A DNA stretch of 48,323 nt from Oceaniradius stylonematis (GCF_003149475.2 NZ_QFWV02000004.1:1048610-1096932); one strand, 5' to 3'. Counted from the stretch's first letter, positions 25,675 through 38,668 are shown. The notes: a model not told the origin generated them from the letters alone. Made by a program: numbers and translations.

Positions 25675-26088
25675 TCAGTTGAAGCCGAAGGAAAAAGTCA
25701 CGCCGCCGCGTTGCTGATGCTGAAAGGGCTGGCGATGGCGAGGCGCGTGATAGACGGGCTGAAGCAGCCGGCGGCGAACGATGTGGCCGTTGCGCGGGTC
25801 GATCTTCAGGGCGACCACGCCGCGGCGGCCGAGCGCACGGGCGCGCCAATAGCCGTTGCGGAAGTGGACCCGGTGCACGTCGCGATAGCCGCGCCGGTAA
25901 AGGCTGCGGACGACCGCGCGGCGCGGCATGGCATGGCGCTCGCCATAGTGCCGGCGGTGGCCGACCGTCTGGATGTCGATCTGCGCGGACGCGGCCGGCG
26001 GCGCGTGGATCGGCCGCGCCTCTGCGGGTGCGGTGGCGCCAAGCGCGGTGGCGGCGATGATGCCGGCGGCAAGAAGGGGGGCTTTCAT
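25675..26088 (-). CDS. Secreted basic PepSY-like protein of unknown function
   Basis: A 137-residue protein with a clear signal peptide (MKAPLLAAGIIAATALGATAPAEA) and a mature part rich in Arg and His. The segment AVVRSLYRRGYRDVHRVHFRNG followed by YWRARALGRRGVVALKIDPRNGHIVRR has the helix-strand pattern and DPRxGxIxR ending of rhizobial PepSY-like periplasmic proteins. It is expected to be periplasmic. Start ATG 26088 follows AAAGGAG; the frame runs on to 26127 without reason. Its terminator lies at 25585-25620. It is divergent from hsp20, with 326 bp between. Function unknown. Confidence 0.72.
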   Translation of the reverse strand: MKAPLLAAGIIAATALGATAPAEARPIHAPPAASAQIDIQTVGHRRHYGERHAMPRRAVVRSLYRRGYRDVHRVHFRNGYWRARALGRRGVVALKIDPRNGHIVRRRLLQPVYHAPRHRQPFQHQQRGGVTFSFGFN

Positions 26089-26279
26089 GATGCCGGTCTC
26101 CTTTCTGGTTTGGACCATGATGGGCACTGTTGTGCTTTTCTTCGTTGTGTCTCCCGGTACAACTTGCGCCCACCATGCATCGGCACGGCTGAACGCACGC
26201 GGAAGCGCCCGTTCATCTGCCGTTCATGTCCGGTTAACCTTGGGAAGAGGTGCGGCGGGCGGCGCCACTGGGCACAGCC

Positions 26280-26309
26280 CTTGAAGCGGAAATTCCCGCT
26301 CACCATATT
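26280..26309 (+). promoter_or_regulatory. RpoH (sigma-32) type heat-shock promoter of hsp20
   Basis: CTTGAA (26280-26285) and CATATT (26304-26309) are spaced 18 bp, matching the alphaproteobacterial RpoH pattern (CTTG, then CYTATNT). A start around 26316 would put the first leader hairpin at the 5' end of the message. Placement in front of a small heat-shock gene supports it. Confidence 0.6.
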
Positions 26310-26315
26310 CGGGGA

Positions 26316-26408
26316 GCAGGCGCCAGAAGGGCCTGCCGGCCATCAGCCAGACACGCCGATCCGGGTGTTTGCGGCCGCATATCGTTCAATGTTGCTCACT
26401 GGAGGACA
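26316..26408 (+). promoter_or_regulatory. ROSE-type RNA thermometer in the hsp20 leader
   Basis: The leader can fold into three hairpins: GCAGGC/GCCTGC (26316-26336), ACAC-CCG/CGG-GTGT (26351-26368), and a last one in which TGTTGCTC (26390-26397) pairs imperfectly with the Shine-Dalgarno GGAGGACA (26401-26408). The UUGCU core opposite GGAGGA, with a G facing a G, is the hallmark of ROSE elements, which hold the ribosome site closed at low temperature and open on heating. Rhizobial small heat-shock genes commonly carry one. Structure was judged by eye. Confidence 0.72.
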
Positions 26409-26414
26409 GAACCC

Positions 26415-26882
26415 ATGCGACACGTCGACTTTTCCCCCCTTTACCGCTCCACCGTCGGTTTCGACCGGCTGTTCACGATGCTCGATTCGCTCGGTCAGCC
26501 CGAAAACGGCCAGACCTATCCCCCCTACAATATTGAGCGGACCGGCGAGAACGCCTACCGCATCACCATGGCGGTGGCCGGCTTTGCCGAAGACGATCTG
26601 ACGATCGAAGCCAAGGCCAATGTCCTGAAAGTGGCCGGCGCCAAGGCCGAGGACACGCAGGACGACAGCCGTGAAGTGCTGCATCGCGGCATTGCCTCGC
26701 GCGCCTTCGAGCGCCGCTTCCAGCTTGCCGACTATGTGGAAGTGAAGGGCGCCGAACTGGAAAACGGCCTTCTGCACATCGATCTGGAGCGCGAAATCCC
26801 CGATTCCATGAAGCCGCGCAAGATCGAGATCGCCAAGGGCAACGGTTCGGCCCGGCAGATCGAGGCCAAGGCCCACAACTAA
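26415..26882 (+). CDS. Hsp20 family small heat-shock protein
   Basis: Small heat-shock chaperone (IbpA type) of 155 residues. The N-terminus MRHVDFSPLYRSTVGFDRLFTMLD, the alpha-crystallin domain about residues 38-140 (YPPYNIERTGENAYRITMAVAG, LHRGIASRAFERRFQLADYV and the ENGLLHIDLEREIP end) and the IEI anchor all match the IbpA-like rhizobial group. It binds unfolding proteins during heat shock. ATG 26415 follows GGAGGA. The leader resembles a ROSE thermometer behind an RpoH-type promoter, and the gene ends with a strong terminator, so it is monocistronic. Confidence 0.94.
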   Translation: MRHVDFSPLYRSTVGFDRLFTMLDSLGQPENGQTYPPYNIERTGENAYRITMAVAGFAEDDLTIEAKANVLKVAGAKAEDTQDDSREVLHRGIASRAFERRFQLADYVEVKGAELENGLLHIDLEREIPDSMKPRKIEIAKGNGSARQIEAKAHN

Positions 26883-26950
26883 GGCCTTTCAATCAGTCCG
26901 CATCGGACCTTACGCGCGGGCCTCGCACCCCGCGCGCACGGTTCGCCAGA

Positions 26951-26982
26951 CCGCCGGCGGCCTCCCTCGCCGGCGGTTTTTT
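26951..26982 (+). terminator. Intrinsic terminator of hsp20
   Basis: CCGCCGGCG (26951-26959) and CGCCGGCGG (26968-26976) form a 9-bp stem around an eight-base loop, followed by six T residues (26977-26982). It is just before the stop of the convergent doxX gene. Confidence 0.92.
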
Positions 26983-26993
26983 CATGTCTGAAA

Positions 26994-27608
26994 TCAGCGG
27001 AAACGCTTGGCCAACAAATGGTCGAGCGACAATTTGCCCGGTCCCCTGACGACGATCAGAGCCAGGATGAACACCCACATCAGGCGCTGGTCGAAGACGA
27101 TCGCGTCCGGCAGCCTGTCGAACATGGACCCGACGAACCGGCCCTCAAGGCCGTGGAAGGCGATGTCCACATAGCTCTGGACGATCACGAAAAAGATCAT
27201 GCCGAGCGCGGCGATGCGGCTGAACAGGCCGATGACGATCATGATCGGCAAGAGTATCTCGGTCCACGTGCCCAAGAGCACGATCAGATGCCATGGAAAG
27301 AAGGGGATGGCGGAGATATCGCCGCCATACTGGTCCATGATCGGCGGCAGGATCGATGCGTAGGCGCCGAGCGACGGGCTGAGAAAACCGAAGATGCCGT
27401 CGCCGAGCTTCTGCCAGCCCGAATTGAGGTAGTAGAGCAGCAGCACGCTGGCGAAGGCGAAGCGCGCGGCAAAGCCGGTGAACCAGCCCGCCGTGGCGCG
27501 TTCGACGGCGGAAAAGACGCCATGATGCAGCCGCACGATCAGGCCGATCACGCCGCCTCCGGTTGAAGGCGTGGGCGCGCGGGCGTCCTCATTGGCAAAA
27601 TCGGTCAT
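26994..27608 (-). CDS. DoxX family membrane protein of the bufferin operon
   Basis: A 204-residue integral membrane protein with about four hydrophobic segments. FAFASVLLLYYLNSGWQKLGDG and WTEILLPIMIVIGLFSRIAALGM are characteristic of DoxX-type proteins. In bufferin loci a DoxX protein is a common fourth member, possibly a redox partner, but its role is not established. ATG 27608 is used because GGAGGGGATGATG places the ribosome site five bases before the second ATG (27611 is the other). It overlaps the bufC stop by 20 bases and is the last gene of the operon. Confidence 0.86.
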   Translation of the reverse strand: MTDFANEDARAPTPSTGGGVIGLIVRLHHGVFSAVERATAGWFTGFAARFAFASVLLLYYLNSGWQKLGDGIFGFLSPSLGAYASILPPIMDQYGGDISAIPFFPWHLIVLLGTWTEILLPIMIVIGLFSRIAALGMIFFVIVQSYVDIAFHGLEGRFVGSMFDRLPDAIVFDQRLMWVFILALIVVRGPGKLSLDHLLAKRFR

Positions 27609-28398
27609 CATCCCCTCCATTGTCCGGTGCCGCGACGGCGGCGAACGCGCCGGCCGACAAGAGCGCCGTCAGGGCGCCGTTCAGGTCGAAAGCCGGGTCG
27701 GTTTCAAGCGCAAGGCCGGCGGCCTCGCCTAGCGTCGATCCGCCGGCGAGCGCGTCCGCGAACCGCGCCGCGGCCGGCGTCAGATGCGTCACGGTCACCT
27801 TGTCGGCGGGCCGGGTGACGAGGATCGCCTCGGCTTCGGACATGTCGACGGGCGCAAGATCCATAAGGTCGCGGTTCATCGAAACGATTCGGAACACGGG
27901 GAAAGGCGAGGCGATGACGGCGAACGCCGGATGGGCGGCAAAGCGCGCGTCGGCGATCCTTTCCGGCGGGATCGCGGCGAGCCTTGCCGGTTCGAGCGGA
28001 TCGGCATCGGCGGCGTGATAGGCGGTCAGCCAGGCGCGTTCGGCGCGGGCGACGTCAGCCAGATAGGGCAGCGGCCGCGCGGGATCGAAGGCGGCGATGA
28101 AACCTGGAAAATCCTCGCCGTACCGGAACAGGAGCGGCGATGTGGGCGGGCTGGCGCGGACATGCTCGCGGGCCATGGCGCGGAAGAAGTTTTCCCCGGT
28201 CAGCTTGAGAACGGCGGGAAAGATGTCGGCGAGCGCGTCGATCAGGCTGACGGTGACATTGTTGCGGTAGACATTGTAGCGCTTGACCGCGCTCTTGCCG
28301 TGCGGGCCCGCAACATGGGGCGGCGCCGCGCGCTCGGGGTCGAGCAGGCCGGCCGAAAAGGCCGCGGTGTCGATGGCGGGTTCAGGCAGGGGCGGCAT
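27589..28398 (-). CDS. bufC: BufC (HvfC/DUF2063) partner protein of the bufferin maturation enzyme
   Basis: A 269-residue protein with an N-terminal DUF2063 domain (about residues 15-100: [67 protein letters not shown]), which in this family works with the MNIO enzyme BufB to bind and present the precursor peptide. The name DNA-binding domain in databases is misleading. Start ATG 28398 follows GAAGGTG and overlaps the bufB end by 17 bases; the end overlaps the doxX gene. It belongs to the four-gene bufferin operon. Confidence 0.88.
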   Translation of the reverse strand: MPPLPEPAIDTAAFSAGLLDPERAAPPHVAGPHGKSAVKRYNVYRNNVTVSLIDALADIFPAVLKLTGENFFRAMAREHVRASPPTSPLLFRYGEDFPGFIAAFDPARPLPYLADVARAERAWLTAYHAADADPLEPARLAAIPPERIADARFAAHPAFAVIASPFPVFRIVSMNRDLMDLAPVDMSEAEAILVTRPADKVTVTHLTPAAARFADALAGGSTLGEAAGLALETDPAFDLNGALTALLSAGAFAAVAAPDNGGDDDRFCQ

Positions 28399-29350
28399 GA
28401 CGCACCTTCGGTGCCGACCGGGCATGGCGGCGCAGGATGGCGTTGGCGCTTTCGGCCTCGGCGCGCAGCACCGGCCATTCGGGCAGATCGCTGTCCCATT
28501 CGACCAGCGTCGGGATCGGCCCGGTCCCGGCGATCACCTCTTCATAGAGCGTCCAGACCGGATCGGCGACGGGGCGGTCGTGGCTGTCGATCAGAAGCAG
28601 CGCGCCTTCATCGTCCTCCTGCTCGGTGTGGCCGGCGAGATGGATTTCGCCGACATGGGTCAGCGGGAAGGCGGCCAGATAGTCGCGCGCCGAATAGCCG
28701 TGATTGGTGGCCGAGACGAAAACGTTGTTGACGTCGAGCAGAAGGCCGCATCCGGTGCGCGCGACAATGGCGGCAAGGAAATCGGTCTCGCTCATCGTCG
28801 AATTGTCGAACAGCACGTAGGTCGCCGGGTTTTCCAGCAGCATGCGCCGGCCGGTGACCTCCTGCATGCGGTCGACATGGTCGCACACATGGTCGAGCGT
28901 TGCGGCGGTGTAGGGCAGCGGCAGAAGATCGTTGAGGAACATGTCCTCGTGCGTCGACCAGGCCAGATGTTCGGAGATCAGGCCGGGCTCGTAGCGGTCG
29001 CACAGCGCCGCAAAGCGGGCGAGATGGTCTTCGTCGAGCGGCCTGGGGCCGCCGATCGACATGCACACGCCGTGCAGCGACAGGGGGAAGTCGCGGCGGA
29101 CGCGCTCGAGGGTCCGGTGCGGCGGGCCGCCATCGCCCATGTAGTTTTCCGCATGGACTTCCAGAAAGCCGACCGAGCCGGGATCGTCGAGGATCGCGAT
29201 AAGATGGCCGGGCTTGAAGCCGACGCCGGCCGAGGCCGGAACAGCGCCTTTAATGGCGGCGGGTGAGTCTGCCGCGAACCGGTCCGAAGGCGCATGGCGG
29301 TGCGTCTTCGAGGCGGCGCCCTGAGGCGCGAGGGGTCTGGCGTTCGTCAT
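28382..29350 (-). CDS. bufB: BufB, MNIO (DUF692) multinuclear iron enzyme modifying bufferin cysteines
   Basis: A 322-residue TIM-barrel multinuclear non-heme iron oxygenase (MNIO, formerly DUF692). Bufferin-type members convert Cys residues of the small precursor into 5-thiooxazole. Motifs of the family are present: [65 protein letters not shown] and the acidic DSHDRPV, giving the His, Asp, Asn and Glu expected for iron binding. The start ATG 29350 follows GGAAAG; the frame runs open to 29773, but that part lies over bufA in another frame. The first 40 residues are an Ala/Lys-rich extension. It acts in the cytoplasm before export of the precursor. Confidence 0.92.
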   Translation of the reverse strand: MTNARPLAPQGAASKTHRHAPSDRFAADSPAAIKGAVPASAGVGFKPGHLIAILDDPGSVGFLEVHAENYMGDGGPPHRTLERVRRDFPLSLHGVCMSIGGPRPLDEDHLARFAALCDRYEPGLISEHLAWSTHEDMFLNDLLPLPYTAATLDHVCDHVDRMQEVTGRRMLLENPATYVLFDNSTMSETDFLAAIVARTGCGLLLDVNNVFVSATNHGYSARDYLAAFPLTHVGEIHLAGHTEQEDDEGALLLIDSHDRPVADPVWTLYEEVIAGTGPIPTLVEWDSDLPEWPVLRAEAESANAILRRHARSAPKVRHAAPA

Positions 29351-29391
29351 GACGGCGCTTTCCGGTTCGCGGCAGATCGGTTGCGTTCGGC

Positions 29392-29700
29392 TTATGCCGG
29401 CAGGTCGCGGTCGAGCGCTTCCAGCGAGCCCATGCGGTCGCCCGGCAGTTCCATCGAGGCGCAGGTGCCCTCGGGGACATAGGTCCAGGCATTGCCCTGA
29501 TAGTCGACGGTGGAGGTGCCCTGGCAGGTGGTGCCGGGGCCGGCGGCGCAGTCGTTCTCGCCGGCCAGCGAAACGCCGTAGCACTTCTCGTTGGCGGCAT
29601 GGGCGTCGGAAACGCCGGCCAGGTTGACGCCGGCAACGGCGGCGGCGACGGCACCGGCCAGAACGGCGCCCGAAAGAACGGTCTTTGTTGCTTTGGACAT
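29392..29700 (-). CDS. bufA: BufA1-type bufferin precursor (DUF2282), RiPP metallophore
   Basis: A 102-residue precursor peptide: signal peptide with an Ala-rich core (about residues 7-36, ending SDAHA), then a mature part with four cysteines at 40, 51, 59 and 80 in the contexts [19 protein letters not shown] and PEGTCAS. This is the BufA1/DUF2282 signature. After cysteine modification by BufB-BufC, bufferins are exported to the periplasm, where they bind copper and protect the cell. ATG 29700 follows AAGGGAG. The gene is first in the operon, followed 41 bp later by bufB. The 22-residue tail after Cys80 is present in other alphaproteobacterial members as I recall. Confidence 0.92.
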   Translation of the reverse strand: MSKATKTVLSGAVLAGAVAAAVAGVNLAGVSDAHAANEKCYGVSLAGENDCAAGPGTTCQGTSTVDYQGNAWTYVPEGTCASMELPGDRMGSLEALDRDLPA

Positions 29701-29837
29701 GGATATCTCCCTTGAGGAACCAGATGACCGGCACAGCGCCGGACGGCCCGACGCTCACAGAAGCGCCGATCAATGGGAAATCAACGGGCCGTTATCCAGG
29801 CTCACTTCGCTGTGAGGCGACCGTGAGCGCGGTGGCC

Positions 29838-30932
29838 CTAACCGGCAAGCGCGACGTCCAGCGCGGCCACGTCCGCGTCGGTGGTGGCAAACGACGCGAC
29901 AAGGCGGATCATCGCCTCGTCTTCGCCGACCAGATGGCGCTCTGCGCGCGGCGGTTGCCAGTGGCTGAATTGCGCGCCTTTTTCCGCCAGCGCATCGACG
30001 GCCTCTTTGGGGCCGACCGCGAACACTTCGTTGCCCTGCGGCTGCCAGGCGAGCCGGAACCGGTTGCGCGCGGCGATGATGCCGGCGACCCGCGCGCCCA
30101 TCCGGTTGGCGTGGGCGGCCATCTCCAGCCACAGACCGTCGGCGAAATAGGCCTCGAACTGCGCCGACACGAAGCGCGCCTTGGAGGCAATATGGCCGGC
30201 GCGTTTGCGCAGATAGTCCATCTGGCGGCCATGGTCGGGATTGAAGACCAGCACCGCCTCGGCGCACCAGCAGCCATTCTTGGTGCCGCCGAAGGAGACG
30301 ATGTCCACGCCGCGTTTCCAACTCATCTCGGCCGGCGTGCAGCCGAGCGCGACGACCGCATTGGCAAAGCGCGCGCCGTCCATGTGCAGCGGCACGCCGT
30401 GGCCGTGGGCGACATCGGCGATGGCGCCGATCGTATCGAGATCGTAGGCGGTGCCGGCCTCGGTCAGCTGGCTGACGGATACCGCCTGCACCTGCCCGGC
30501 ATTGAGCCCGCCATCCTCGATCAGGCCGATTGCCGTTTCCAGCGAGGCGGCGTCGAAGCGCCCCAGTTCACCGTCAACGCTCTCAAGACGGGTGCCGGCG
30601 GCGAAGAACTCCGGCGCGCCGCATTCGTCGACGCGGATGTGCGCCTCCGAATGGCACAGGACGACGCCGCCGGGCCGTGCGACGGCGGAGAGGCCCAGCG
30701 CATTGGCCGCCGTGCCGGTGCCGACATAATGGACCGCGACATCGGTCTCGAAAATGTCGCGGAATGTCTGTTCCACCTGGAGATCGAAATCGCTGCCGCC
30801 ATTGGCCTTGACGAAACCGCCATTGCGGCGGGCCAGATTGTCGGCGATGGCGGGATGGGCGCCGGCCCAGTTGTCGGAGGCAAAGTGCATGGTGGCGGCG
30901 GGTCCTGAGGCGGGTTGCGTGTGGCGTTTCAT
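29838..30932 (-). CDS. Low-specificity threonine aldolase / beta-eliminating lyase family PLP enzyme
   Basis: PLP-dependent enzyme of about 364 residues that cleaves threonine or allo-threonine to glycine and acetaldehyde, or acts on related beta-hydroxy amino acids. Visible motifs are SDNWAGAHPAI, VGTGTAANALGL (phosphate binding), GVPLHMDGARFANAVVALG (Asp contacting the pyridine) and SFGGTKNGCW with the Schiff-base Lys. The start is uncertain: ATG 30932 is used, ATG 30890 (MHFASDNWAG) also fits, and an in-frame ATG at 30998 has no ribosome site. It is divergent from gltB. Substrate preference not inferable. Confidence 0.87.
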   Translation of the reverse strand: MKRHTQPASGPAATMHFASDNWAGAHPAIADNLARRNGGFVKANGGSDFDLQVEQTFRDIFETDVAVHYVGTGTAANALGLSAVARPGGVVLCHSEAHIRVDECGAPEFFAAGTRLESVDGELGRFDAASLETAIGLIEDGGLNAGQVQAVSVSQLTEAGTAYDLDTIGAIADVAHGHGVPLHMDGARFANAVVALGCTPAEMSWKRGVDIVSFGGTKNGCWCAEAVLVFNPDHGRQMDYLRKRAGHIASKARFVSAQFEAYFADGLWLEMAAHANRMGARVAGIIAARNRFRLAWQPQGNEVFAVGPKEAVDALAEKGAQFSHWQPPRAERHLVGEDEAMIRLVASFATTDADVAALDVALAG

Positions 30933-31243
30933 CGCGCAGAACCGCTCTGGCTGCAATTGTTGCCGCGCGACCTTGTGAAATGTGGCGAAATCTGCCATAA
31001 ATTAGGGCAGCAATGCTGTCCTATTATGGCCTGCATCCCGGCAAGCCGCCGGTCGCGGGCCGAAAACGTGCCCGGACGAATGCCGGGCCCTGTCCGAAAT
31101 GGCGATGGAGCTGATCGCGCTACCGGCCTGATCCGGTGACGGAAACGCCCGACGCCGCTCTCGGCGGACCGAACCGGACAACATCTGCCGCAGATTGATG
31201 CGCGTAATGCGGACCATCGCAGACGCGAACCGGAGGGATGAAG
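30933..31243. other. Divergent intergenic region upstream of gltB
   Basis: About 311 bp between the threonine-aldolase-like gene and gltB. It contains a dyad, AGGGCAGC-AAT-GCTGTCCT (31004-31022, one G-T mismatch), that could be an operator or a leader hairpin, and no T-run. No sigma-54-like GG-N10-GC element was seen by eye in front of gltB. Nothing else is recognisable. Confidence 0.4.
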
Positions 31244-35986
<4,743 letters not shown>

Positions 35987-35990
35987 GACG

Positions 35991-36314
35991 ATGATCATCA
36001 GCACGACCAACACGATCGAGGGCCGGCAGGTGGCCGCCTACAAGGGTGTCGTCACGGGCGAAGCCATTTTGGGCGCCAATGTGTTCCGCGATTTTCTCGC
36101 CGGCATTCGCGACATTGTCGGCGGCCGGTCGGGCGCCTACGAGAAATCGCTGCGCGAGGCGCGCGAGATCGCGTTCGGCGAACTGACCCAGGAGGCCGAG
36201 CGGCTGGGCGCGAACGCCGTGATCGGCGTCGATATCGACTATGAGAACATCACCGCCGGCTCGGGCACCATGCTGATGGTGTCGGTGTCTGGCACGGCTG
36301 TGGTTCTGGGGTGA
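35991..36314 (+). CDS. YbjQ/UPF0145 family protein
   Basis: A 107-residue pentamer-forming protein of the UPF0145 (YbjQ) family, sometimes called a heavy-metal-binding domain. The hallmarks are the N-terminal [26 protein letters not shown], the central [33 protein letters not shown] and the closing [11 protein letters not shown]. Its function is not known. ATG 35991 follows GGAGTGAGACG, five bases after the gltB stop, so it is probably translated from the gltB message. It is not needed for glutamate synthase. Confidence 0.93.
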   Translation: MIISTTNTIEGRQVAAYKGVVTGEAILGANVFRDFLAGIRDIVGGRSGAYEKSLREAREIAFGELTQEAERLGANAVIGVDIDYENITAGSGTMLMVSVSGTAVVLG

Positions 36315-36319
36315 TGCTG

Positions 36320-36360
36320 TTGGATGGTCGTTCTGACATATGCTATGATATATGCCAGAA
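36320..36360 (+). promoter_or_regulatory. vapBC promoter with overlapping operator palindrome
   Basis: TTCTGACATAT (36331-36341) and ATATGCCAGAA (36350-36360) are an 11-bp inverted repeat with a single mismatch. The spacer contains an extended -10, TGC-TATGAT (36341-36349), with a -35-like TTGGAT near 36320. A VapB-VapC complex binding the palindrome would block RNA polymerase, which fits known autoregulation of vapBC. Confidence 0.66.
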
Positions 36361-36373
36361 TGAGGTGCGGGCG

Positions 36374-36637
36374 ATGAACGAACATGTCAAAAGCGCTGAT
36401 GAACGCTTGGCAAGGCTGTTCCGCAACGGCCGGAGCCAGGCTGTTCGGATCCCGAAGGAGTTTGAGTTTGCGGGCGATGAGCTCATCTTGACGCGTCAGC
36501 CGGACGGATCACTCTTGCTTCGGCAAGCGCAAACCGCAGGTCTGTTGGATTATCTGCGTACCGCCGAGCCTTGGCACGGGGACGACTTTCTTGCAGGCAT
36601 CGACGATATGCCGCCGCTCGATGACGTCGAGCTCTAG
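36374..36637 (+). CDS. vapB: Antitoxin VapB (AbrB/MazE-type)
   Basis: Antitoxin of 87 residues. Its N-terminal half has RLFRNGRSQAVRIPKEFEFAGDELILTRQPDG, the swapped-hairpin AbrB/MazE DNA-binding fold, and the C-terminal tail (DYLRTAEPWHGDDFLAGIDDMPPLDDVEL) is the acidic part that would wrap VapC. ATG 36374 follows GAGGTGCGGG. It is 20 bp before vapC. The stretch is visibly less GC-rich than its neighbours, suggesting acquisition by transfer. Confidence 0.92.
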   Translation: MNEHVKSADERLARLFRNGRSQAVRIPKEFEFAGDELILTRQPDGSLLLRQAQTAGLLDYLRTAEPWHGDDFLAGIDDMPPLDDVEL

Positions 36638-36657
36638 AGCGTTTTTAGGCACCGGTT

Positions 36658-37053
36658 TTGGCATATCTACTCGATACCAACGTGATCTCCGCGCTTGTTC
36701 GGAACCCGCAAGGTGCCGTCGCCCAAAAAATCGCAGACGTCGGCGAGGATCGCGTTTTCACGAGCTCGATTGTGTCGAGCGAGGTCTATTTCGGCGTCGA
36801 CAAGAATGGCAATGACGAGCTTCGAGGCAAGGTCAACCGGATCATGGCGCGTTTGTATATCGCCGCATTTCAGCCGCCTGCCGACAGCTGCTATGCGAAG
36901 CTTCGGGCAAGCATGGAGCGTGCGGGACGCAGCGTGACGCCCAATGACTACTTCATTGCGGCGCACGCCGTGTCGCTCGACGCGGTGCTTGTCTCCGGCG
37001 ATCGCGCATTCGCGCATGTGCCGGATCTGAAACTTGAAAACTGGCTCGACTGA
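36658..37053 (+). CDS. vapC: Toxin VapC, PIN-domain ribonuclease
   Basis: PIN-domain endoribonuclease toxin of 131 residues. The acidic active-site residues are Asp6 (YLLDTN), Glu42 (SSEVYFG), Asp97 (TPNDYFIAAHA) and Asp115 (SGDRAF), all intact. Free VapC cleaves tRNA or rRNA and halts growth. The start is TTG at 36658, about eight bases after AGG; no ATG fits the conserved MxxLLDTN start. It is encoded between gltB-ybjQ and gltD, 24 bp before gltD, so it shares a transcript boundary with an essential-type nitrogen gene. Confidence 0.93.
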   Translation: MAYLLDTNVISALVRNPQGAVAQKIADVGEDRVFTSSIVSSEVYFGVDKNGNDELRGKVNRIMARLYIAAFQPPADSCYAKLRASMERAGRSVTPNDYFIAAHAVSLDAVLVSGDRAFAHVPDLKLENWLD

Positions 37054-37077
37054 CGAGCGCAAACGACTGGAACGACA

Positions 37078-38538
37078 ATGGGCAAGGTAACGGGTTTTCT
37101 GGAGATCGACCGGCAGGTGGCCAAATATGAGCCTGCCTCGGACCGGATTCGCCATTTCAAGGAATTCACGATCCCGCTGGAGGATGCCGAGGTCGTCAAG
37201 CAGGCCGCGCGCTGCATGGATTGCGGCATTCCCTATTGCCACGGGCCGCAGGGCTGCCCGATCCACAACCAGATCCCGGACTGGAACGATCTGGTCTATA
37301 ACAACAATTGGGAAGAGGCGATCCGCAACCTGCACTCGACCAACAACTTCCCCGAATTCACCGGGCGCATCTGTCCGGCGCCGTGCGAGGAAGCCTGCAC
37401 GCTGAACCTCGAGGACGTGCCCGTGGCGATCAAGACGATCGAGCAGGCGCTCGCCGACAAGGCCTACGAGATGGGCTATGTGCGGCCCTATCCCCCGTCC
37501 GAGAAGACCGGCAAGCGCGTCGCGGTGATCGGATCGGGGCCTGCCGGAATGGCCGCCGCCCAGCAGCTTGGCCGGGCCGGACACGATGTCCATGTCTTCG
37601 AGCGCGAGGCGAAGATCGGCGGGCTGATGCGCTACGGCATTCCCGACTTCAAGATGGAAAAGCACTTCATCGACCGGCGCGTCGAACAGATGGAAGGCGA
37701 AGGCGTGACGTTCCATACGGGCGTCAATGTCGGAGTCGACAAGACCGTCGCCGATCTCAAGGCCCAGTTCGATGCGGTGATCTATTGCGGCGGTTCGGAA
37801 CGGCCGCGCGATGCGGGCATTCCCGGCGACGACCTTGAGGGCGTGCATCCGGCGATGAACTATCTGGTCCAGCAGAACAAGCGGGTCGGCAAGGAGCAGA
37901 GCATCGATTCGGTTGCCTGGCCGTCGGAACCGGTTGTGGCCGGCGGCAAGCATGTCGTCGTCGTCGGCGGCGGCGACACGGCGTCTGACTGTATCGGCAC
38001 CGCCTTCCGCCAGGGCGCGGTCAAGGTCACCCAGCTCGATATCCGGCCCGAGCCGCCGGAGAAGGAAGACAAGCTGACCGTCTGGCCGTTCTGGGCGACC
38101 AAGATGCGCACCTCCTCGTCGCAGGCCGAAGGCGCCGAGCGCGAGTTCCAGATCGCAACGCTCGAATTCGTCGGCGAGGACGGCAGGCTGACCCACGTCA
38201 AATGCTGCGAGGTGGACGAAAAGCGCCAGCCGGTCGCCGGCACGGAATTCTTCATCCGCGCCGATCTCGCCTTCATCGCCATCGGCTTTGCCGGTCCGTT
38301 GGAGCATACCGGTGTGGTCGCCGAACTGGGCGATGCGCTGGCGATGGACACCGACCGCCGTGGCGGCCGCTCGGTGCATGCCAACGATCGCGACTACCGC
38401 ACGAGCGTCGACGATCTTTATGTCGCGGGCGACGCGCGGCGGGGCCAGTCGCTTGTCGTCTGGGCGATCCGCGAGGGCCGGCAGGCGGCCCGCGCCGTCG
38501 ACGAGGCGCTGATGGGATCGAGCGTGCTGCCGCGCTGA
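37078..38538 (+). CDS. gltD: Glutamate synthase small subunit (NADPH-GOGAT beta)
   Basis: Small subunit (486 residues) supplying electrons from NADPH through FAD and two 4Fe-4S clusters to the large subunit. The N-terminal clusters are in CMDCGIPYCHGPQGCPIHNQIP and RICPAPCEEACTLN. The FAD motif is VIGSGPAGMAAAQQLG near residue 144, and the NADPH motif is VVVGGGDTASDCIG near 297. ATG 37078 follows GGAACGACA. It lies 24 bp after vapC. In many genomes gltD directly follows gltB; here three genes intervene. A promoter of its own was not seen. Confidence 0.97.
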   Translation: MGKVTGFLEIDRQVAKYEPASDRIRHFKEFTIPLEDAEVVKQAARCMDCGIPYCHGPQGCPIHNQIPDWNDLVYNNNWEEAIRNLHSTNNFPEFTGRICPAPCEEACTLNLEDVPVAIKTIEQALADKAYEMGYVRPYPPSEKTGKRVAVIGSGPAGMAAAQQLGRAGHDVHVFEREAKIGGLMRYGIPDFKMEKHFIDRRVEQMEGEGVTFHTGVNVGVDKTVADLKAQFDAVIYCGGSERPRDAGIPGDDLEGVHPAMNYLVQQNKRVGKEQSIDSVAWPSEPVVAGGKHVVVVGGGDTASDCIGTAFRQGAVKVTQLDIRPEPPEKEDKLTVWPFWATKMRTSSSQAEGAEREFQIATLEFVGEDGRLTHVKCCEVDEKRQPVAGTEFFIRADLAFIAIGFAGPLEHTGVVAELGDALAMDTDRRGGRSVHANDRDYRTSVDDLYVAGDARRGQSLVVWAIREGRQAARAVDEALMGSSVLPR

Positions 38539-38593
38539 TTGGCTGGCGCCAGGGTCCTGACCCCAAGTCCTTTGGCTGAAATCGAAAGAGCCG

Positions 38594-38607
38594 TTGCTTT
38601 AGATCAA
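38594..38607 (+). promoter_or_regulatory. FNR/FixK-type box
   Basis: TTGCT-TTAG-ATCAA matches the consensus TTGAT-N4-ATCAA at nine of ten positions. It is centred 62-75 bp before the start of the small membrane protein gene and within a longer dyad, GAGCCG...CGGCTC (38588-38618). If the transcription start is about 41 bp from the centre, the leader would be roughly 27 nt. An oxygen-responsive FnrL/FixK-type regulator is the natural ligand. Confidence 0.55.
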
Positions 38608-38668
38608 TGAAGCGGCTCCGGCGGCACACGACATTGCCGCCGACCGATCGCGCCACAGGAGAGGTGTC

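Noticed and set aside
28382-29773. BufB read with a start at 29773, giving 463 residues
   Set aside because: The extra N-terminus is the bufA region read in another frame; ATG 29350 has a ribosome site and fits the family.
38552-38564. Short palindrome GGGTC-CT-GACCC after gltD
   Set aside because: Too short for a terminator and without a T-run; such words arise by chance in GC-rich DNA.
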